Positions 27,693 through 37,795 are shown, counted from the first letter of the stretch. The stretch is DNA of 64,000 bases from CAVVNC01 sp963750015 (GCA_963750015.1 CAVVPU010000143.1:32452-96451); one strand, 5' to 3'. A program made the numbers and translations. The notes: generated by a model not told the origin, from the letters alone.

Positions 27693-28322
27693 TCAGGTGC
27701 CGTGAGAGAGGCGGAGGGTTCGGAGAAGCCGGCCTGCTGCGCCGAAGTATACCTGAACGTTCTTTGCCACGCGAGAAGTTTCGCGCATGATTGAACGGCG
27801 ATAGATCACGAGGGTGATGCATCCGAGAAGGACGACCGAGAGGGCTGTGAGGAACCGGGCATCGATCAGGAGTCGCCCGATGGCAGCGCCGAAGAGATAT
27901 CCCGCGAGACCGTAGAGCATGGTCCAAGTCCAACCTGAGAGCAGGTCGAGGAAGACAAAACGTCCTATCCCTATGCGGGTTGTGCCGACAGCAAAGGGAG
28001 CCACCGTGCGAAAGCCGTACAAAAAGCGCGCGCCGAAGATAAGAGGGTTTCCATATTTTTCGACGAGTCCGAGGGCCTTCTCGATTTTTGGGCTCCATGA
28101 AGGAAAGAGGCCAAATACTGAGCTGCCTTTATATCGTCCGAGCATGAAGAAGAGATGGTCGCCTGAAACGGCCCCTAACCAGGCAGAGAGAAGTACCAGA
28201 GGAAGGCTGAGGTAGCCGCTCTGGACGGCCCAACCGGCAGCAACCAGGACGGTTTCACCCTCGAAGAGGCACCCTGTCAGAATTGCCGCATAACCAAGAC
28301 ACGAAGTGAATGTGTGATCCAT
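27693..28322 (-). CDS. DedA-family membrane protein
   Basis: 209 residues with about five membrane segments. Family motifs present are FEGETVLVAAGWA (acidic residues near the start), GDHLFFMLGRYKG and ARFLYGFRTVAPFAVGTTRI, in which the conserved Arg residues sit in a re-entrant loop. DedA (SNARE-associated, VTT-domain) proteins act in the inner membrane as lipid scramblase/flippase-like or proton-dependent transporters that support envelope integrity. AGAGGACAGG lies ahead of the ATG. The C-terminus is basic. It seems monocistronic. Confidence 0.9.
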   Translation of the reverse strand: MDHTFTSCLGYAAILTGCLFEGETVLVAAGWAVQSGYLSLPLVLLSAWLGAVSGDHLFFMLGRYKGSSVFGLFPSWSPKIEKALGLVEKYGNPLIFGARFLYGFRTVAPFAVGTTRIGIGRFVFLDLLSGWTWTMLYGLAGYLFGAAIGRLLIDARFLTALSVVLLGCITLVIYRRSIMRETSRVAKNVQVYFGAAGRLLRTLRLSHGT

Positions 28323-28471
28323 TTATGCCTGTCCTCTGTAACGGACTGCCGGTCTGTTCCCTGTATCGTCCTGCTCCCCACCATGGGCCTATACAATTTA
28401 ATCTCCTCGGTGTTAAACCGTGATTATGGTTTCAGTTAATTCGGGATGAAGAAAGGCGATTGCCTGATTCC

Positions 28472-30994
28472 CTAGACGACGTGCGGGTCGATCGAGGGGA
28501 GGGCGACAGCCGCCCTGGTGTGGTCGTCGTCCTTTTCGGACACATCTCCGGCTCTCAGGTAGGCCCCCGTCGATTCAGAGTTGAGAGGCTTGGAGAACAG
28601 ATAGCCTTGTATCAGCCTGCATTTCATGCCCTTTAGCCGAAGGAGCTGCGCCTCTGTCTCCACTCCTTCTGCAACAACCTCCATTTTCATGCTGGCAGCG
28701 AGATCGAGGATAGTCTGAACGATGCCGTGATGGTCGGTCTGGGGAGACAACTCGGAGATGAAGGACCGATCGATCTTCAGTTTGGTAACAGGCAGCTTGT
28801 TGAGATAGTTGAGCGATGAGTAGCCGGTTCCGAAGTCATCGAGACTGAGGCGCAGACCCAAAGCCTCCAGTTTTGAAAGGGTTGCAGAGGAGACCTCCCA
28901 GTCGCTCATGACCGAGCTTTCCGTGATTTCCAGCTCGAGCCAGTCAGGATTGATCTCCCACTTTTTCATGCACCGGGAAACAATGTCCGGAAGACCGCTG
29001 TCCCTGAGCTGGCGCGCAGAAAGATTGACCGCTACAGGAACCGTGATGCCCTCATCGCGCCAATCTCTTATTTGTCGACACACAGTATTCAGGACCCACT
29101 CGCCCATTGGGATTATGAGTCCCGTCTCTTCGGCCAGGGGGATGAAGGAATCGGGCGAGACCACGCCGCGGCTGGGATGGACCCACCTCATTAATGCCTC
29201 GAGGGAAGCCACACGGTTGCTTTGAACGTCGACTATGGGCTGGTAGACCATGAAGAATTCGTCGTTGTCCAGGGCCCGGCGTAGATCGTTCTGCAGGTCG
29301 AGAACCTTGACCGCGCTTTCGTGCATGGATGGATCGAAGACGATCCATCCGCCAGGTTCACCTTCCTTTGCCCGGTACATGGCAATATCGGCGTCTCGCA
29401 ACAGATCCTGGGGTCTCTTATACTCCCCTGAGCTCAAGGCAATCCCGATGCTGGCCGTCACGAAAACCTCCCTTCCTTTGAGAGAGAAGGGCCTGCGAAA
29501 AACGTCCCGAACCCTCTCGGCCACACCCGTGGCGTTGCTCAATTCATCGATGTCCTCGAGAAGGATAACAAACTCATCACCGCCGAGGCGCGCAAAAGTA
29601 TCGGCGGGTCTTATGAGATGGTTTATCCGATCGGCGGTTTCAGTAAGAACCGAGTCTCCGGCTAAGTGGCCCAGGCTGTCGTTGATGAATTTGAAACGGT
29701 CCAGGTCTATGAACAAGACGGAGAACCGGCTGCCCGTTCTTTCCCCTCGCTTGACCGCGTGATAGAGCCTGTCCATGAAAAGGGCGCGGTTGGGGAGCTT
29801 CGTGAGACCATCGTAGAAAGCCTCCTGGAGCAACTGCTCTGCAATCCTCTTTTGCTCGGTTACGTCAGTCTGGGATCCTGCCATCCTGTAAGGAATGCCC
29901 TTTTTGTCCCGCAAAGCGAGTCCGCGGCTCAACATCCAGCGGTGGCCGCCATCTTTGCACGTTATGCGGTGCTCACTTTGAAAATGGGGACTCTTTCCTT
30001 CAAGGTGGGCTTTGATCTCCAGCCGTACCCGGTCGGCGTCGTCGGCATGGATCCTATTGAGCCATCCTTCCGGCCGGTTCTCTACTTCCTCTTCCTCATA
30101 GCCCAACATGCCTTTCCATCTGGACGAAAAGTGGACTTCATTCGTCCTGAGGTCCCAATCCCAAAGTCCGTCGTTGGCCCCCTGTGTCGCCAGAGCGTAT
30201 CGTTCCTCGCTTTCGCGAAGAGCCCTCTCCGATCTTTTTCTCGCGGTAATGTCCCGTACCATGGCCAGGACCTCGTGCTCTCCGCAGGGCACGATTCTGG
30301 CCTCACAATCACGCCTGGACCCGGACGGAGTTATCTGAACGTACTCCAGCGTCTGGGCTTCACCCGTGGCGAGGGTAACGTCCAGACTCCTGCCTATCTG
30401 GTGCGCCACTTCCATTGGCAGCACCTGGAACAGTTTCTTCCCGATAGATTCTTCCTCCAGGGGAAACAGCCCGAAGTCCCTGGGTACTTTGAATTCCAAG
30501 AGATATCCTTGCCTGTTCAGGCGCAGCATCAGGTCCGGCACGGCATCGAGGAGGGCCCTGTTTTTCATCTCGCTCCGATGAAAGGCTTCGATCGACCTGC
30601 TAGCCCTCAACATGTAGCGGAGTCTGTGGCCCAGAATGGTCCAGTTTATCGGCTTGGTGACGAAATCGGTTGCCCCTGTCTCGTAGGCGCGGTTTATCGA
30701 TTCGACGTCGTCGAGCCCCGTTACCATGAGAATGGGGGTAAGCTCGCCGGCCGGATGGTTGCGAATCCTGGAACACGCGGAGAAGCCATCCATTTCAGGC
30801 ATCTGTACATCGAGCATGATGACGTCGGGCTTGGTTCGGTCAAAACAGGTGAGGGCTTCCTGACCGTTCGCTGCTTCCGAGACATCGAAATCTGCGTGCT
30901 TGAGCGATTCTCTGGCCAGCAGCCGCACCATCGGGTCGTCGTCGGCGACCAGAACGGAGGGGCGGCGTCTGTCGTTAGAAGGGTTTTCTGTCAT
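28472..30994 (-). CDS. Response regulator with PAS, GGDEF and EAL domains
   Basis: 840 residues. An N-terminal receiver (about 12-130) has the phospho-acceptor Asp in DVIMLDVQMPEMDG and Lys in FVTKPINW. Two PAS-type segments follow (about 145-260 and 265-390). The GGDEF domain keeps the active motif ARLGGDEFVILLED, and the EAL domain keeps SLEALMRWVHPSRG plus DDFGTGYSSLNYL. Both cyclic di-GMP synthesis and breakdown are therefore possible by sequence. It starts 12 bases after the end of the split hybrid kinase, with GGAGA before the ATG, so the kinase probably phosphorylates its receiver and sets c-di-GMP levels. Confidence 0.93.
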   Translation of the reverse strand: MTENPSNDRRRPSVLVADDDPMVRLLARESLKHADFDVSEAANGQEALTCFDRTKPDVIMLDVQMPEMDGFSACSRIRNHPAGELTPILMVTGLDDVESINRAYETGATDFVTKPINWTILGHRLRYMLRASRSIEAFHRSEMKNRALLDAVPDLMLRLNRQGYLLEFKVPRDFGLFPLEEESIGKKLFQVLPMEVAHQIGRSLDVTLATGEAQTLEYVQITPSGSRRDCEARIVPCGEHEVLAMVRDITARKRSERALRESEERYALATQGANDGLWDWDLRTNEVHFSSRWKGMLGYEEEEVENRPEGWLNRIHADDADRVRLEIKAHLEGKSPHFQSEHRITCKDGGHRWMLSRGLALRDKKGIPYRMAGSQTDVTEQKRIAEQLLQEAFYDGLTKLPNRALFMDRLYHAVKRGERTGSRFSVLFIDLDRFKFINDSLGHLAGDSVLTETADRINHLIRPADTFARLGGDEFVILLEDIDELSNATGVAERVRDVFRRPFSLKGREVFVTASIGIALSSGEYKRPQDLLRDADIAMYRAKEGEPGGWIVFDPSMHESAVKVLDLQNDLRRALDNDEFFMVYQPIVDVQSNRVASLEALMRWVHPSRGVVSPDSFIPLAEETGLIIPMGEWVLNTVCRQIRDWRDEGITVPVAVNLSARQLRDSGLPDIVSRCMKKWEINPDWLELEITESSVMSDWEVSSATLSKLEALGLRLSLDDFGTGYSSLNYLNKLPVTKLKIDRSFISELSPQTDHHGIVQTILDLAASMKMEVVAEGVETEAQLLRLKGMKCRLIQGYLFSKPLNSESTGAYLRAGDVSEKDDDHTRAAVALPSIDPHVV

Positions 30995-31005
30995 TTTTTG
31001 TCTCC

Positions 31006-32770
31006 TTAGAGCTCCGCCGTCAGCGCTTTAGATGCAATTTCAAACTCCCTTTCCATCCGAGCAAGCAGCTCGGGCCCTCCCCGGGTGGTCCCTGTTCGCC
31101 CAGCGAGCTCCATCTCCTTGCATAGATCAGCCATTGTCTTTGCGCCCACGTTTGCGCTCGCCGACTTGAGACTGTGGGCCAGTTCCCGCATGGCCTCCGG
31201 ATTGTTCGCTCGAAGGGCCTCCCGAAGGGAGACGAACGTGGACGGCGACTCGTTGACGTAGTAAGTTATGATGGTTTTAAGCAGGCCAGTCGAGCCCTGT
31301 GCTTCGATTGCGCGAATCCGGTCGAGAACTATCCGGTCGATGGCAGGTGAATCCTCCCCATCCGGACTTTCCATGGGCTGCCGGTCCTGACTTTCTTCCC
31401 CATTCTTCGAGATCGGCGGATTCGCCTCGACGGCTCCCAATTTTTGAAAAGGCAGATACCTTGCGAGTGCATCCGACAACTGGTCGAAAGTGAAGGGTTT
31501 GCTCAGATGGTCGTCCATGCCCGCTTCCAGGGACTTCTCTCTGTCCCCTTCGAGGGCGTGGGCAGTGAGGGCAACTATCGGGATGTGCTTACCTGCGCCG
31601 TTTTCGGCTTTTCTGATCGTCCTGGTGGCCTCATATCCATCCATCTCAGGCATCTGGCAGTCCATGAGAATGAGATCATAGGCCCCGCGGGAGTGCTCAT
31701 CGAGAGCTATTCTCCCGTTTCCTGCCACTTCAACCGAACACCCGAGCTGTTCGAGCATGGCTTTCCCCACCTTTTGATTAATAGGATGGTCTTCCACCAA
31801 CAGTACAGAGGAGCCCGAAAAAAGGCGGTTGGGAGACGCATCGCTTCCGGTCATGCTCGCTTCTTCCATGCCCATCGCGGTGGCCAGGGCGTTTAAGAGA
31901 CGTGACTGGCGAACGGGTTTGACGAGATAAGTCGAGATTCCCACCTGACGGGCCAGTTCCAGTTCTCCGGACCCATCGAGAGACGTGAGCATGATCAGCC
32001 GGATATCGGCCCACTCTTGGTTTGCCCTTATGGCTCGCGCCAGGTCAATGCCACTCATGCCTGGCATCATCATATCGAGGATAGCGAGATGAAAACGCGT
32101 GTCCGCGGTTTTGGCCTCCCCGAGTATGCGTAGTGCCTCTGCCCCGTCTGAGGCGGTCCGGGGGACAAGACCCCATGCGAGAAGCATGTCATTCAATATG
32201 GCCCGGTTTGTCGAATTATCGTCCACTACGAGGACCTTCATGCCTTTGAGGCCGTTCCTGGCGCTCTCACCTTCACTGCTTTTTTCGATATTCTTCACAT
32301 CGGCTGAGGTGGCAAACAGGGCGGTGAACCAGAACGTGGACCCCTTACCCGGCTCGCTCTCTACCCCGATCTCTCCTCCCATCATGCGGACAAGTTGCGT
32401 CGCAATACTTAAGCCGAGGCCTGTTCCGCCGAACTTCCTGGTAGTCGACGAGTCGGCCTGCGAGAACGAATCGAAGATCCGTGCCTGTGCTTCCGGGGGA
32501 ATGCCTATGCCGGTATCCTTTACGTCGAAACGAAGGGTTGCCGAGCCGGGCTCTATTGTTGCGATTTGGACTCTGAGAGTCACTTCTCCTTTTTCCGTAA
32601 ACTTTACGGCGTTTCCGATAAGATTGATCAGGATCTGTCGCAGCCGCGCGGCGTCACCTTGGAGACGATAAGGAGTGCCGGGCAGGACATGACAAAAGAT
32701 CTCAATCCCCTTTGCCTCGGCCTGCTCCGAAAAGAGTGCCAGGGCATCTTCCGTTGTCTTGAGCAGGTCG
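31006..32770 (-). CDS. Hybrid histidine kinase, C-terminal part after frameshift (HATPase, two REC, Hpt)
   Basis: The reading frame is open from a TAG at about 32786 down to the stop at 31006. It continues the kinase of 32702-34537: conserved residues such as ENLDLLKTTEDALALFSEQA and RLRQILINLIGNAVKFTEKG (N box) occur before the first usable start (GTG 32583). Then come VKDTGIGIP, GGTGLGLSIATQLV, a receiver with Asp in LAILDMMMPGMSG, a second with Asp in LILMDCQMPEMDG, and an Hpt domain with the phospho-His in LAHSLKSASANVGA. As a separate protein from 32583 it would lack the N box and be a poor kinase. It is best read as the second half of one broken gene. Confidence 0.88.
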
Positions 32771-34537
32771 AGGTTCTCTATTACCTAGTTCCAGACGGCC
32801 TGCCTCCATCTTGGAGAAGTCGAGAACGTCGTTAATTACGTTGAGGAGGGATACGCTGGATGAGAGCGCCATCTTGACGTACTCACGCTGCTTTTCCTTC
32901 AGAGTGCTGGCCTTGAGGAGCTCGAGAAGACCAAGTACGCCGTTCATGGGCGTCCTGATCTCGTGGCTCATGTTCGCAAGGAACTGGGACTTGGCCTTGC
33001 TGGCGGCCTCCGCGTCTTCCTTTGCCGATTTGAGATCTTCCACGAGGTCGACGATCGACCGTCCTATGCAGCGATTTAGAAAAGCTGTGACGCACAGGAC
33101 GAGGCCTATAGCCCCAATAAGAAGCACGGTAACCGCCTTGACCACGAAATTTACCGTTCCCACGGTTCGGTTCTGTTCGGCCCTGGCATCGTTAACGATC
33201 CTGTTGCCCACATTTTTTTGGGTCTGGATCATTGCTGCCAGCCTGGCCTCCATCTGTTCTGACTGGTCTTGCGTTCTGGCCGCAGCATCCAGGGTCTCGA
33301 TGATGCCCCCATCCTTCATGACCAGCCTTTCGACTCGATCGAGCATGGCACCTGTCTCACGGATCAGCTTTAGCCCATCCTCGCGCCCGCCCGCCCCAAG
33401 GGTCATCCCTAACTGGCTTATGATGCCCTTCGAAGTCGTGAAGAGTTGCCTCATTGAATCGACAGAGCCGCGAATCCGACCGGGGTCCTTTTCGTGTACC
33501 AGGGTCTGGACGGCGTTTTGTATGGCATCGGTGTAAGTCGACAGCTCGGTGTTGAGAAGCATGATCTTGCCCACTGCGTCGGAATCGGCCAGCCTCTGCT
33601 CGAGCTGACTGTTTTCCGAGTAAAAGGCCATGGTAGTGTCCACTGAATTCTCATCTATGAAGCGCGCCAGCTCATCGAGACGCCCTCTGCAAAGCTTCCA
33701 GGAATCCTCGAATAGACTTTGGTTCGGTCCGGATGGGTCCGTGAGTTGCGCCGACTTCAGAGACAGGACGCCTTTTTCGTCGAATACCAGTTTTTCAAAG
33801 GACAGGAGTGATTGGGCAATCTTGCCCGTGTCCGGGACGGTTGGCTTGAAGTTCTGGATAGCGAAAGCCACGCGGCCCCGAATTATTGGGACATCTTCGG
33901 CCCTCGGAACGTTTCGCAGGTCGTTCATGGCGCTCTCGATTTGCTGAAAAGAGTCCTTTGCTACCTGCAATGCTCTGAACTGGGCGGTCATTTCCTTTGT
34001 TTTGGCGCTGGAACGCCTCAGCTCAGAAACGGAGGACGCCTGAATCGCCTTCAGGGATGATTGGAGGGCCATGCGATTTTGCGCGTTCAGCCGGATAAGT
34101 TCCTGGGCCTCTGCCCTGGAGCGAGCCGTGCGTTGTTCGGCACGTATCCGTTCCATGGTTGAGCCGACTATTTGGTGCGTAAGCGCCTCTACTTCGCCAA
34201 CCGTCTCGTCAATCGTGGACAAGTTTTGCCAGGTTGTAAGCGACCGCAGCTTGGAGGCAACCGCCTTGAGCCTGGTGAGGCTCAGGCTCAATTCACGTTC
34301 GTTCTTTGCCAATTCCGATTCGTTTGACGCCCCTATGGCAACGGAGAGCAGGGCCCCGTGCTCAGATAGGGCTTTAGTGAATTCCAGGGCTTGGAGTTGC
34401 CGGGGAGTGGAGCTTCCCGTAACATCGAACACCCTCTGCTTCACGTTGTAGATACCGGTCAGGGCGGCGACGCTTATGAGAAGGATACCCGTAACCGCAA
34501 CGATGCTGTTGGATAGGAGTTTTCCCCTTATAGTCAA
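32702..34537 (-). CDS. Hybrid histidine kinase, N-terminal part before frameshift (sensor, HisKA)
   Basis: 611 residues with TTG start at 34537 behind AGAGGAGAAGA. One membrane helix lies near residues 10-30 (IVAVTGILLISVAALTGIYN), then a long alpha-helical sensor region, a second membrane helix near 460-485 (VTVLLIGAIGLVLCVTAFL), and HisKA with FLANMSHEIRTPMNGVLGLL. After DVLDFSKMEAGRLELGN the sequence leaves the family pattern and ends in a short unrelated tail at 32702. The normal continuation is found one frame over, so a one-base shift at 32771-32790 splits the gene. It is a membrane sensor kinase feeding the receivers and Hpt of the second part and probably the GGDEF-EAL protein downstream. 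Confidence 0.88.
   Translation of the reverse strand: MTIRGKLLSNSIVAVTGILLISVAALTGIYNVKQRVFDVTGSSTPRQLQALEFTKALSEHGALLSVAIGASNESELAKNERELSLSLTRLKAVASKLRSLTTWQNLSTIDETVGEVEALTHQIVGSTMERIRAEQRTARSRAEAQELIRLNAQNRMALQSSLKAIQASSVSELRRSSAKTKEMTAQFRALQVAKDSFQQIESAMNDLRNVPRAEDVPIIRGRVAFAIQNFKPTVPDTGKIAQSLLSFEKLVFDEKGVLSLKSAQLTDPSGPNQSLFEDSWKLCRGRLDELARFIDENSVDTTMAFYSENSQLEQRLADSDAVGKIMLLNTELSTYTDAIQNAVQTLVHEKDPGRIRGSVDSMRQLFTTSKGIISQLGMTLGAGGREDGLKLIRETGAMLDRVERLVMKDGGIIETLDAAARTQDQSEQMEARLAAMIQTQKNVGNRIVNDARAEQNRTVGTVNFVVKAVTVLLIGAIGLVLCVTAFLNRCIGRSIVDLVEDLKSAKEDAEAASKAKSQFLANMSHEIRTPMNGVLGLLELLKASTLKEKQREYVKMALSSSVSLLNVINDVLDFSKMEAGRLELGNREPRPAQDNGRCPGTLFGAGRGKGD
32771..32790 (-). other. Frameshift junction in hybrid histidine kinase
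   Basis: On the reverse strand AACTAGGTAATAGAGAACCT contains the switch. The upstream frame reads RLELGN, and the downstream frame reads ENLDLLK starting at GAG AAC. Removing one base within GGTAATA joins the frames into a continuous, family-typical kinase. The downstream frame is blocked above by TAG in this same stretch, which limits the shift to about ten bases. Confidence 0.85.
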
Positions 34538-34792
34538 TCTTCTTCTCCTCTGTTTTCATGACTCATAGGACCCACCTATTTCCTTCGGGAATGGCAGATT
34601 CCGACGAAACGGCGCAACTTGCTATTCTTGGTTGTCGGGTGTCCTGAAAGCGCTCTTAACAGGTTACGGGTCCGTCGACGACGAATTAACAAATTATTAA
34701 CAGTTGATCGAGAGGATTTCTCTCCGTGGGACTTCTAACCGACGGTTACATGTTATAGAGGCAGACTCCGGGGCAGTGTCACGCGAAGAGAA

Positions 34793-35185
34793 TCAGCCTC
34801 TCTTTGCTTCTTGATTCTTTTCGATCTTTATCCGCGCCACTCCCCGCACGCCTTTCAAAAGCCTGGCGTCACCAATGATGCGACCGACGATATTCACGTC
34901 GCTCGCAGGCACCGGCTTGGGTCCGACGCTCATGGGAGTTGGCCCGAAGAAGATGGCGAGGGCCCGACCGGGCGGCCAATATCCGATATCGCCTATTTCA
35001 ACATCCGACGTGGCAGTATCGTCGGGGCCGTGCTTGAGGGGGATCTCGAAGTAAAACTCGTCTCCCCAGGTGTTGGCAAAGGTGTCGAATGGCAGCAGGT
35101 CGGTAATCCCATGGCCGCATGGGGTATCGAATAATTCGGCATCGAGTGTTATGTCGGCGACCACGATTTTTATCAATGTAGACAT
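34793..35185 (-). CDS. Cyclophilin-like fold protein (TM1367-like)
   Basis: 130 residues forming one compact beta-rich domain of the cyclophilin-like family (DUF369, TM1367 type). Seen features: early IKIVVADITLDAELFDT, then FANTWGDEFYFEIPLKHGPD, VEIGDIGYWPPGRALAIFFG and a final FGPTPMS/PASDVNIVGRI block. Prolyl-isomerase residues of true cyclophilins are not recognisable, and the function of the family is not established. No leader peptide is present, so it is cytosolic. AAGGG lies about a dozen bases before the ATG. It is transcribed leftward, as is the PrmA-like gene about 75 bases upstream, with which it may be cotranscribed. Confidence 0.8.
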   Translation of the reverse strand: MSTLIKIVVADITLDAELFDTPCGHGITDLLPFDTFANTWGDEFYFEIPLKHGPDDTATSDVEIGDIGYWPPGRALAIFFGPTPMSVGPKPVPASDVNIVGRIIGDARLLKGVRGVARIKIEKNQEAKRG

Positions 35186-35260
35186 CCGGTATCAGACCCT
35201 TTTTAACTGAATATAAGACTTTCCTAAGTTCTCGGCTCCTGTGCGAATTTCCTTAAGCTG

Positions 35261-36049
35261 TCACTGGGGACAGCGGAAAAGATAGGTGGACCAGGAATCT
35301 TCACAGTAGCTGTCCACGAGGCTGAGATTGGCCTTCAGCCTCCTTTCGATCACATCTGCCTGTCCCCGGATCATTCCCGACACCAGGTAGTATTTCCTGT
35401 TGTAGAACTCCGGCCTCCCGATAAGAGAGGAAAGGGCGGAAAAATGGATGTTGCTTATGAGCAGGTCGGCGTCGATCGTAAGCATGTCTTCAGCGTCCGC
35501 CTGGACGAGGTGCATCCTATCCACGAGGCCGTTGATGCGCCTGTTATTGTCAGCGGTTTTGAGGGCGAGATCGTTGTTGTCGACCCCGACGGCCATGGTT
35601 GAGCCCAATTTAAGACAGGCAAGGGAGAGTATGCCCGTACCTGTGCCGAGGTCCAACACCCGTTGAGGCGTCCAGTGGGCGAAAAGCCGGTCCAACAGAA
35701 CGAGGCATCCCCGGGTAGATGCATGGAACCCGGAGCCGAAGGCCATATTCGGGTCGATGGCGAGATTGACCGCTCCATCGAAGGGAAGGTTCCAAGGCTG
35801 GTGTATGCCGATCCTTCCAACTCTGAGCGGCCCGAGGGGTACCCCCGACTCCCAGTCCTCATGCCTTATGGCGAGCTCCGATCTGAAGGTCATAGGGAGA
35901 CTTTTCAAAAGGTCCTTCTTTTCATTGTGAAAGAAAAGAAATGAATAGCCGCCCTCCCGCCAAAACCCAAGGTAGTCTTTATCCTTTATTTCAGGTATGT
36001 AGTCTTTCACATCGCCGTCGAATTCATAGATATAGATTGTCCCATACAT
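35261..36049 (-). CDS. PrmA-like (ribosomal protein L11 methyltransferase-like) SAM-dependent methyltransferase
   Basis: 262 residues. The hallmark PrmA sequence MAFGSGFHASTRGCLVLLDR precedes the SAM-binding motif VLDLGTGTGILSLACLKLG, an acidic loop AVGVDNNDLALKTA and the post-motif ADAEDMLTIDADLLISNIHF. PrmA normally has NIL/NPPL-type residues here; NIHF is divergent. The N-terminal about 85 residues differ from classical PrmA and are shorter than the L11-recognition domain plus linker, so the substrate may not be L11. The ribosome site (AGATAGAAAG) is ordinary. Likely a protein methyltransferase; target not certain. Confidence 0.8.
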   Translation of the reverse strand: MYGTIYIYEFDGDVKDYIPEIKDKDYLGFWREGGYSFLFFHNEKKDLLKSLPMTFRSELAIRHEDWESGVPLGPLRVGRIGIHQPWNLPFDGAVNLAIDPNMAFGSGFHASTRGCLVLLDRLFAHWTPQRVLDLGTGTGILSLACLKLGSTMAVGVDNNDLALKTADNNRRINGLVDRMHLVQADAEDMLTIDADLLISNIHFSALSSLIGRPEFYNRKYYLVSGMIRGQADVIERRLKANLSLVDSYCEDSWSTYLFRCPQ

Positions 36050-36393
36050 CTTTCTATCTTAATTCTCCGGAGGAGCCAAAATCTACACTCGATTCTTTGA
36101 CGGCGGCGAGAGCGAATGGTTCTCAGGGTTTGGCGTGATACACGGACAAGTGCCGCAAATGTCGAAATTGGTTTCGATAGCTCGTCATTTTTGTCGATGA
36201 CTCTTTCATAGGGCATCGGGAAAGAGTGGCAATTTAGGAGTTCTTCAGCTAAAATTCGAGCGGTACGGTTATTGCTCGGATCGTCGGGGCTACTGAGACG
36301 TGTGCAGAGACCCTTTGTCTATTAATAAACTCGGGACAAGCCATGGGCGGTGCGACGGAATCCTGCCCAGGCCGCGGATAGGAGCGTGGAGGT
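36050..36393. other. Divergent intergenic region before exporter operon
   Basis: About 340 bases between the methyltransferase and the MacA-like gene. GGAGGT just before 36394 is the adaptor ribosome site. No clear promoter pair, operator or RNA gene is recognised. Confidence 0.4.
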
Positions 36394-37782
36394 ATGCGGA
36401 AAACAGGTATGATAGTGATCCTGGCGGTCGCTGTGCTCGCGGCTATAGCTACCGGGGTCTGGTCGTTTTGGTTTAAGGGGGACAAGGCTCCCTCATTCCG
36501 CACGATACCGGTAAAACGGGGGGACCTCGTCGCCACCATCAGCGCGACGGGCACGCTCGAGCCCGATGCCGCGGTTGACGTGGGCACGCAGGTTGCGGGG
36601 GTCGTCATAGCCTTCGGTAAGGATAAGCGTGGCAAACCGGTTAACTGGGGCTCTGAGGTGGAAGCGGGCATGGTGCTGGCGAGGATCGATGATTCCCTCT
36701 ATGCCGCCGCAGTGAAGACGGCTCGCGCCCAGGTGGAGCAGGGCGAGGCAAACATTCATGCGAGCGAGGCCAATGTGCTCCAGATGAAGGCTAAGCTCCT
36801 TCAAGCAACCCAGGACTGGGGCAGGGCACAAAAGCTCGGTCCCTCCGATGCCCTTGCCCAGAGCGCCTATGACCAATACCAGGCGAATTATGAGGTAGCC
36901 AAGGCCAACCTTGCCTCGGCACAGGCGGCCGTGGAGCAGGCGAGAGCCGCGTTGGCCCAGGCGAAGGCCGCTCTCACCACGGCGCAAATAAACCTTGACT
37001 ACTGTACCATCAAATCTCCTGTAAAGGGCGTGATAATCGACAGGCGGGTCAATATCGGACAGACTGTCGTCTCCTCTTTGAGCGCTCCGAGCCTCTTCCT
37101 TATAGCGAACGACCTGAAGCGCATCCAGGTATGGGTCTCCGTGAACGAAGCCGATGTGGGAAACATTCATGAGGGTGAGCCGGTGACCTTCACCGTGGAT
37201 GCATTCCCCGGAAGGGTTTTTCGCGGCAAAGTCGGCCAGGTCCGCCTCAACGCGACAATGACCCAGAACGTCGTCACTTACACCATAGAGGTCGATACCG
37301 ATAATACGGACGGCGCACTCCTTCCTTATCTCACCGCCAACGCCAAGTTCGAGATAGGCCGGAGGAAAGACGTGCTTCTCGTGCCGAATGCGGCCCTCCG
37401 ATGGCAGCCGCGGCCCGGTCAGATCGCGCGCGAGGCCAGGCGTGACAGGCCCTCCCGACGAGACCACGGTCCGGATGCGCCGCGCGCTACCATTTGGATA
37501 GGGGATGGCAGGTTCGTCCGTCCCGTTTCCGTGACCACGGGCCTCACGGACGGAGTGTCGACCGAGGTTGAGGGCAGGGGGCTGGCGGAAGGGCTTCCCG
37601 TTGTGATCGGTGAGGGCGTGCGCATTGAGGTGGATCAGACTGCCGACCGTAACCCTTTCACACCCCAGATGCCCTTCCGCAGAAATCGCACCGACCAGGG
37701 GCAGGCTCAAGAAGGGCAGGGCCAAGCCCAGGAAAACCAGGGCCAGGGCCAGGCAGCGCCGCATTCCGTCAAAGCCCGGTAG
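36394..37782 (+). CDS. Periplasmic adaptor of ABC exporter (MacA-like membrane fusion protein)
   Basis: 462 residues. An N-terminal membrane anchor (VILAVAVLAAIATGVWSFWF) leads to the lipoyl/barrel-sandwich halves (TGTLEPDAAVDVGTQVAGVV and TIKSPVKGVIIDRRVNIGQT), separated by an Ala-rich alpha-hairpin (about 110-200) that contacts the outer-membrane channel. A beta-barrel domain follows (VWVSVNEADVGNIHEGEPVT). Near 340-370 there is a basic insertion (REARRDRPSRRDHGPDAPR), and the C-terminus is a repetitive Gln/Gly-rich tail (QAQEGQGQAQENQGQGQ). It forms a tripartite efflux system with the next three genes; the ABC gene begins 13 bases later. Exported substrate unknown. Confidence 0.92.
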   Translation: MRKTGMIVILAVAVLAAIATGVWSFWFKGDKAPSFRTIPVKRGDLVATISATGTLEPDAAVDVGTQVAGVVIAFGKDKRGKPVNWGSEVEAGMVLARIDDSLYAAAVKTARAQVEQGEANIHASEANVLQMKAKLLQATQDWGRAQKLGPSDALAQSAYDQYQANYEVAKANLASAQAAVEQARAALAQAKAALTTAQINLDYCTIKSPVKGVIIDRRVNIGQTVVSSLSAPSLFLIANDLKRIQVWVSVNEADVGNIHEGEPVTFTVDAFPGRVFRGKVGQVRLNATMTQNVVTYTIEVDTDNTDGALLPYLTANAKFEIGRRKDVLLVPNAALRWQPRPGQIAREARRDRPSRRDHGPDAPRATIWIGDGRFVRPVSVTTGLTDGVSTEVEGRGLAEGLPVVIGEGVRIEVDQTADRNPFTPQMPFRRNRTDQGQAQEGQGQAQENQGQGQAAPHSVKAR

Positions 37783-37795
37783 AAGTGAGTTACTG

